A stretch of 64,000 nt of DNA. Source: Lyophyllum atratum (Eukaryota > Basidiomycota > Agaricomycetes > Agaricales > Lyophyllaceae). Under the pieces are notes generated by a model, which was given only the letters and a program-made list of their open reading frames with translations, did not search any database and was not told the DNA's origin. A program made the translations under genes and the position numbers. This document shows, in pieces, positions 58,184-64,000 of this stretch. Numbering within the stretch: position 1 is the first letter of the stretch; every line of letters begins with the position of its first letter. The stretch covers positions 62,001 to 126,000 of the forward strand of contig JACGCN010000061.1 in the NCBI GenBank assembly GCA_014905825.1. Reading direction: 5' to 3'.

Positions 58184-60604
58184 CTGGCTGGCGTTAGTAC
58201 CCGTGAAAGCAAAGCTTGAAGTGGAAGTCGCTGCAGTGGGCCCATTTATATGACGGCAGGCTGCTAGTATCCCGTGACTTGCACGGCAAGATTATGTGGG
58301 CGGCTCGCTCGATAACGGAGCCACCAACCCAAGATTCGGAGGTGTATCCCCATTACTTATGCAGAACAGCATACACATAGTGTGGCGTTCGGGGGTGAAC
58401 AAAAGCCGAGAACGAAAAGTCGGTGATAAGAAGTTTTCGCGCCACAGATGGTGGGATAGGCATCGAAGAAAGCCGTGGATAACTTTCGCGAGGCGGTACC
58501 GAATGATAAGCCCTCAGCTCAAGGCTAGTGGAGCCTTGAACCTGACGTGCGGAAAAGCACTTCCGTTGCCGTGCTCAGCGGCCGACAGTGTCATCCATGC
58601 TGCCAGCACGCGGTAGTAAGATCAGCACCGTTGTGGATAACGAATCAAAAGCTAACGTACAGTTCACAAACAATGACAGTTCAAATCTGAGCCGAGACTG
58701 CTTGCAGAACGGGCGAGACAATCGAGGAGTCACGTTCGTCGCCATATCAGCGTCATTTTCGCTGCTCTCACCCCCTGCCCCGCCGCCTCCGAAAGCCGCG
58801 GGAACACTTCCAAATCGGTGCCTTATAGTACCTGTCCCAGCGTTTCAAGCGTTCGTACCCACAAGTCGCAGGTTACAGCACCAGGGGCACTTGCGCATCT
58901 GCGAACACATCGGGAATGACCTATCCATCGTTGGGGGGTTTAACACCGTGGAGGACGACGACGAGATAATCGGGTGCATGTTCCATGATGGCGTGAATGG
59001 CTATGTCTTGGAATATGGGTGTGGCTGTCAGTGGGCGTTGCTATCGAGATCTAGTTATCTATTTGCGTGAATCGTAGCCATGATTTCTAGATCAGGTGGT
59101 AGAGCCGTGGAGTTCTCAGGACATTGAGCGGCCATTGTATCTTGTGTGGATCCTAGAGAGGTTACGAAATCGGTTACAACATTATAACTTCCCAGGCGAT
59201 CACGATAATAAATTCCCGTCGATGTTGGTGCTCTGCCATAGAAAGCGATATTGAATCTCCAGGATTCGCTGATCGATGTCTGGGAACGGGTAAGAAAACT
59301 CAAATTTAACCTACGATTGGGGGGACTCACTGCGATGGCCTTTGAAGTGATCGTGACGTCCTCGAACGTCGGTACATAATGGCTTGAGTAAACCGCGGCG
59401 CGAGTTTTGATCCCATGATCAGAACCGACACCAGGGTGGATCGAATTTAACATTTAATGATCGGGTGGTAGGCCTGGCGGAAATGTTGGTCATGCATTGG
59501 CAGTGCGTACTGTGGGGAGATGGCAAACGAACATATCTGAACAGGTAGTCATATATGTCCCACACCCGGACTGTTAACACGCCGAGAGCATCCTAGCCAA
59601 AACAAGATAAGATGCTTAGAAGTCGTGAATACGTTCGCCAGAGTAGGGGTCAAGGTCAACGAGGAATGATACAGGCCGACACCAATGAAGGAATGAAAAG
59701 TGAGGCGGCGTGAGGATTTACGGTGAATCCACAGCTCTGCTGGCATGGAGAAACTCCGATAGAATGGTGGGTCGTATGATGTTTCACGTGGAGTTCAAGA
59801 CTGAGGGAAGCCAAATAGACCTCTGCAGATTTCGCCGTTGAACGTACACCACATGAAGGGCACGAACGGATGAGGCAACACTAATGAATATCACGATGCC
59901 TGTCACCGGAGTTTGGGTCACAGCTTATCTGATAAAGATAGAAGGAATACCTCATGAACACACTCCGAACGGCAGCGAGAATTGGGGTCTCGGTGGATAA
60001 CGTCCGATGAGTTCATCGGATCGCTATTAGAGCACCGGTTGATCGGAATTCAGTGCAGGCTCAAGCTGCTAACTGCGCCTGGTAGGTGCTAGTGTGTTAT
60101 TGAATAGGCTCAGAGAGTTCATGGTAAATACCCCTTACTGCAGGTTGCTGATCTTCCAGTTCGACGTCCGGCCACGTAGTCATGGTTCGTTGACAGAGAG
60201 CTAAAAATATCTTTATTTGCCCATGTTACACATGCTGACTGGTTCGGCTCACTTCGCGTGATCTGCGTGACGTGACTTGACGCGTCTTTTCAATTCGCTC
60301 TTCCTCCCGAGTCCCGAGTTTCAGTCGGATACACAGACAAGGACCTGCGATTGGGCGTCTATTCGTCGCGTTTTAGTGAGAGTAACACATTACTGACGTT
60401 TTCCTTGCCGTAGATCCACCTAAGCTTGGCTGGCGGAATATCCTACGCCTGGCCCACGGGGCAAGGGAACTTTCAACGGCCGAGATTAGCCAGTCTTAGA
60501 CATTGAAGTCACCGGGGCCACGATCACTGGGGATTTTTATCCTATCTTACGAATCTTCCAAATCAACGAGTAAAACATTTGAACGCTTTTTCCTGCTCTT
60601 GCCC
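58184..60604. other. Long divergent interval between ABC transporter 2 and ELO gene
   Basis: 2.4 kb with little coding signal apart from the weak gene at 59055-59453. Plus-strand frames at 58588-59070 look random. It holds both flanking promoters. Confidence 0.4.
59055..59453 (-). CDS. Small hypothetical protein with one intron
   Basis: From the ATG at 59453 (MLNSIHPGVGSDHGIKTRAA) through YVPTFEDVTITSKAIA, a canonical intron (GTGAGT...TCCCAG, phase 0) rejoins TSISESWRFNIAFYGRAPTS and leads to a stop at 59055. No signal peptide or known domain. Support rests on the clean splice pair only. Confidence 0.28.
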   Translation of the reverse strand: MLNSIHPGVGSDHGIKTRAAVYSSHYVPTFEDVTITSKAIAVSPPNRRLNLSFLTRSQTSISESWRFNIAFYGRAPTSTGIYYRDRLGSYNVVTDFVTSLGSTQDTMAAQCPENSTALPPDLEIMATIHANR

Positions 60605-61960
60605 ATGCATCTCCTCGCTGATTTTATAACGACCCTTCTCCCAGTTTCTCCTCCGACCCATTTGACGAGCTATGTCCCCAAAGAAACTGCTCTTTCAACC
60701 ACCCCGGTTGTTTTGGAGACACTCATGGCATACCTGGCCATCATCTTCGGCGTCAAGGCCGTGATGACGAACAAACGACCTCTCAATCTCACAAGGCTCT
60801 TCCAAACGCATAATTCTATCTGTAGTCTTGGAAGTACGATCCTTCTAGTTCTCATGCTGGAAGAAATTGCGCCCATTATCTGTAAAGAGGGCCTTTACAG
60901 CGCCCTTTGTGCAGAAAAGTCTTGGACGAAGGTATGTGGTCGCATGCTCGCAGACGTAATCCTTCTCATACGGAAACGCGGCATAGAGACTGGAATTTTA
61001 CTACATGATAAACTACTACTTCAAGTACCTCGAGTTGTTGGACACTGTCTTCCTAGCGTTTAAAAAGAAACCCATACGTATGTCGCGCTTAGCATATCCG
61101 TTTCATTTTAGTGTCATTGATTCAATCAGAATTCCTGCATGTCTTCCACCATTTCGCTACTGCTTTGCTCTGTTATTGGCAGATGAATGATCGACCGAGC
61201 GGCGTAGGTGAAGTCGCTAGTCATGTGAGCTGCTACTTATCGCTTCTATTTTCTTTTAGGCCTGGGCCGTGATCATCCCTAACTTAGCTGTACATGTGGT
61301 CATGTGTAAGTCATACCTGTCGTTCATTAGGTCGACGCGATCAATAATTATCTCCCTTGTAAGATTATTATTTCTACGCTACGACGAGGGGTGCGAAATT
61401 ATGGGTATGTTGTTCTGTTCATCGTCACATTCTCTACCGCTTATCCTACTCTCAAAGTGGAAAAAATATCTGACTTTGCTGCAAATCATACAATTCGTTA
61501 TGGATCTCGCCTTGGTATACTTTGAAGGCACGTAATGATAATGTCGGTCCCCAGTTCCCGGCTCAGCCTCTGCCTAGCTTATTCACACCTGGCGGTGATG
61601 TATTTCCCTGATACCCTTCCCTACATTGACAAGTGCGCAGCCGGGAAAGGCGCCGCCGGAGAAGGAAGCTTCGTCTTTAGCTGCGTGTTGTTTACCATCT
61701 ACCTCGGGCTCTTCGTCAGCTTCTACATCCAAACATATAATAAACCTACTGCTGCTATCAAGGGCGTAGTTGACGATGTTCAGAATGGCCAGTTAGAAGG
61801 TACGTGTTCTTGTTCCTCGACGCTTCGTCGTTGTTCACGAGACACCTCAAGGAAAACAGAGTAATTCATGTCTACAGACCTGCCAATAGAACGATATTGC
61901 AATCGTGTTGCCTGTTATAGTAAACCCATTGTGAGGACAGCAATCAATGAATTTACATGA
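60605..61960 (+). CDS. ELO family very-long-chain fatty acid elongase
   Basis: ATG 60605 (MHLLADFITTLLPVSPPTHL); the frame upstream has no ATG. The spliced exons give VLETLMAYLAIIFGVKAVMT, SWTK|RLEFYYMINYYFKYLELL and DTVFLAFKKKP. The catalytic histidine box FLHVFHH is followed by FATALLCYWQMNDRPSG, VAWAVIIPNLAVHVVMYYYF, YATTRGAKLWWKKYLTLLQI and IQFVMDLALVYFE. Later come DTLPYIDKCAAGKGAAGEGS and SFYIQTYNKP. The last intron (GTACGT...CTACAG) joins to DLPIERYCNRVACYSKP, stop TGA 61958-61960. ELO enzymes condense malonyl-CoA with acyl-CoA at the ER in VLCFA and sphingolipid synthesis. It is intact by all family motifs, with about eight exons. Confidence 0.87.
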
Positions 61961-62663
61961 AATCGTCAGGCCGGTCAGGAATTCTCGTCAAGGTGCATGC
62001 ACTGGCTATATCGAACGATACTCGTCATCATGCACAATCCAATTTCCTCCCTCCAACTACCTCACCTTTCATGGTCTCTGACTGCGATGTTAGCTTAACC
62101 GCACTTTACGTCTATCGCGGACTATCACGAATATACGGAGAAACCATATCTCCAGGGCGCGACCTTCTTTCAAGGCCCAAGAGCGCAAGATGAATCCACG
62201 TTGATTTGAGGTAGATCTTGGTCGTGGTAAGACAGCTGAACGGAGGCCGGGGAACATTCACGGCTTTCGGAGAAACGCGCCCGTATGGGACTCAGCCAAC
62301 ATCGCATCCCACAAATTGGAAGGTACCACCATCGTTGAAGCTCAGGTATCGGAATTCCGACGTGATAGGACGCACTTTTGACGTGCGTACCAGGTGTTCC
62401 TTCCTGTCATTTGAAGATGGCGGCAGCTATGCATTCGCGGAGACGCTAGGGAACCATAATGGAGGGAGATCATGCCGAACGAGCTTTTGACGCAATTCAA
62501 CTGCTGATTCGCGGAATAGATTTGCACTGATCCCAGATCCAAGACTGGTGAGGTCACCTATGTTACTGTTGCATGATAAGACAGGGCTTTTTCATCGAAC
62601 GAAACGCTCACGCACTTTGCGTAAGCAGAACTGCTCTGAATGCAGTATGTCAGATAATTTGGA
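61961..62663. other. Convergent 3' region between ELO and BTB genes
   Basis: No coding or repeat feature is supported. Confidence 0.45.
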
Positions 62664-63850
62664 CTAGATTGACACAGAAGGTTCTTCTGTCACTAAACCA
62701 AGCCATCCATCCATCGCTCTCCAGATCTTCTCCTGTTCCTCCGTCCATTCCTCCTCCTTCTCCTTCGAACACATCTGACATAGCCCCAACTTTTCCCACT
62801 CAATGCTTTTGATCTGTTCTAGCGTTTCAAGGGGCTTGTAGACGCCGTCGTTCTCGATCGCGGGTTGAATCACGAGGGACATCCATGTGTCAGCGAAGAC
62901 GTCGGTGCATGCCATGTGCGGCGTCGCCGGGGGTGTAAATAGGATCGGGGTGAAGTAATCAATGAGGCGTTCCATAAGTTGTTCGCAAAGCTTTGCATCA
63001 GTTTGCGAGAGTGGGCGTCGAGGGGCGTTGATATTGGGATCCCCCTCTCCTATTACCTCAGCGATGGCTGTCGTGACATCGGATGGAAGGAGGGTGGAAA
63101 ATTTGGGAGATTGAGTGGCCTCAGGATCTGGCGTGGAATCTGGAGAGGTCACAAAATGGTAATATAAAGCTTTTCGCATCTAGTTGTGTTGTTCGGTGAG
63201 TCTGCTATGCAATCTACTGATGAATTGGACCAGAGCTCACAGATGGTATCGTATATTCTGTAGCTAATACTAGGGCTTCTTCAGGATTATCAGGTCTAAA
63301 GAATGGTAGGCGGCCGGAGGGAAAGAGCGAGTTTAGCTTGTCTTTGGCTAGTGCGTGGATCTCCGGAAAATCCAAGCGGAGAGGGCTCGAGACGCGCAGT
63401 ATGGAAATGATCTGTGAAAATCGGGTTTCGGAGAGAAGGGGCCTGCATGTTATTCTCATTAGCTGACTGAACGAGAATGTTGTCAAACGCACATACGCAT
63501 CGTGATATAAGTGTTCCAGTAATGCCTCGACATCCTTTGCTGATATACCCAGGCGTGGATCAACCGCAAAGTGAGGCTTGATATCAAGTGCTGGTTCAAC
63601 GGTAGGGCTTATAGGGGTTAATTTCTGGTCATCTAGGGCAAAAAACTTGGAGTGTCTCGAAAGAAGGGTCTTGTGGACTTTGAAAGCACGATTTTCAACA
63701 CTGAATATGATCGAACCATCCGTAAACCAGAAAACCGGATGCTTCTGGAGCTCGCCTGGGAAGCTGCATTATTAGGAGAGAACCGATAAGACTATCACAG
63801 GTGAAGACATACTCATTGATCAAGGATTGAAGAAGGTGGGCGCCTGTCGC
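62664..63850 (-). CDS. BTB/POZ domain protein, 5' end unresolved
   Basis: Stop at 62664. The last exon has LCEQLMERLIDYFTPILFTP, then LGLCQMCSKEKEEEWTEEQE and KIWRAMDGWLGLV, the Cys-containing end common in Agaricomycete BTB proteins. Upstream exons give PLLSETRFSQIISILRVSSP and FPEIHALAKDKLNSLFPSG. The BTB core reads HPVFWFTDGSIIFSVENRAF and KVHKTLLSRHSKFFALDDQK. A further 5' exon (DERATGAHLLQSLIND) joins in frame at about 63836, but its start is not visible; a (CTTAT)3 run lies just upstream. BTB domains mediate dimerisation and, in some proteins, Cul3 binding; the role here is unknown. Confidence 0.72.
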
Positions 63851-64000
63851 TCTTTCGTCATTCCCAGATCGATGTCCTTATCTTATCTTATCAACGGCAC
63901 TTGAAAATCACGCACACTGTTGTTGACACCAATTTGAATTAATACCATCAGCTGGGCCTGCTCCCCAAGTTCATCAATGACTGCGTCTTCTCCACCACGC

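Noticed and set aside
58588..59070. 160-codon plus-strand ORF
   Set aside because: No homology, atypical composition, and it partly overlaps a better spliced candidate on the other strand.

Overview
This is a stretch of a filamentous basidiomycete (Agaricomycetes, mushroom-type) nuclear genome. The evidence is the gene structure (many introns of about 45-60 nt with GT-AG ends, including in-frame introns) and the protein families: KRE6/SKN1-type GH16, F-box/coiled-coil families, BTB proteins with a C-terminal Cys motif, HsbA, COG6 and NUS1. A tRNA-Arg carries a short intron. All gene models were spliced by eye from the sequence, so internal exon edges are approximate unless stated.

Layout. 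1-8 kb: the 3' end of a zinc-type alcohol dehydrogenase, a large membrane family-2 glycosyltransferase (-), and a GH16 KRE6/SKN1-like cell-wall glucan protein (+). 9.7-13.3 kb: two paralogous F-box/LRR-like genes in tandem; the second carries an in-frame TGA in otherwise gapless alignment with the first. 13.8-15.1 kb: a WD40 gene with a nearby fragment that looks like the N-terminus of a mushroom STAND/NLR-type protein. 16-19.4 kb: a coiled-coil protein. 19.75 kb: tRNA-Arg(TCG). 20.3-24 kb: a membrane-anchored amidohydrolase. 24.2-26.4 kb: a tyrosine-recombinase element with a complete A1-(YR)-B1A2B2 split direct repeat arrangement (Ngaro-like) but no reverse transcriptase. 26.7-34 kb: a coiled-coil/F-box gene, a basic disordered protein and COG6.

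35-62 kb is the most unusual part. Two paralogous ABC transporters in opposite orientation enclose a repeat-bearing unknown protein, two HsbA-like secreted proteins, two cis-prenyltransferase (RER2/DHDDS-like) genes, a NUS1-like accessory subunit arranged head to head with one of them, a cytochrome P450 and a membrane protein resembling the N-terminal part of wax-synthase-like acyltransferases. An ELO fatty-acid elongase lies just outside. This reads as a candidate polyprenol/lipid locus: cis-prenyl chain synthesis (CPT + NUS1), oxidation (P450), possible acylation, export (ABC). One CPT copy has lost the acidic residue of the conserved RTGGE/D motif and has irregular splice donors, so it looks like a decaying or repurposed duplicate. 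A BTB-domain gene closes the window.
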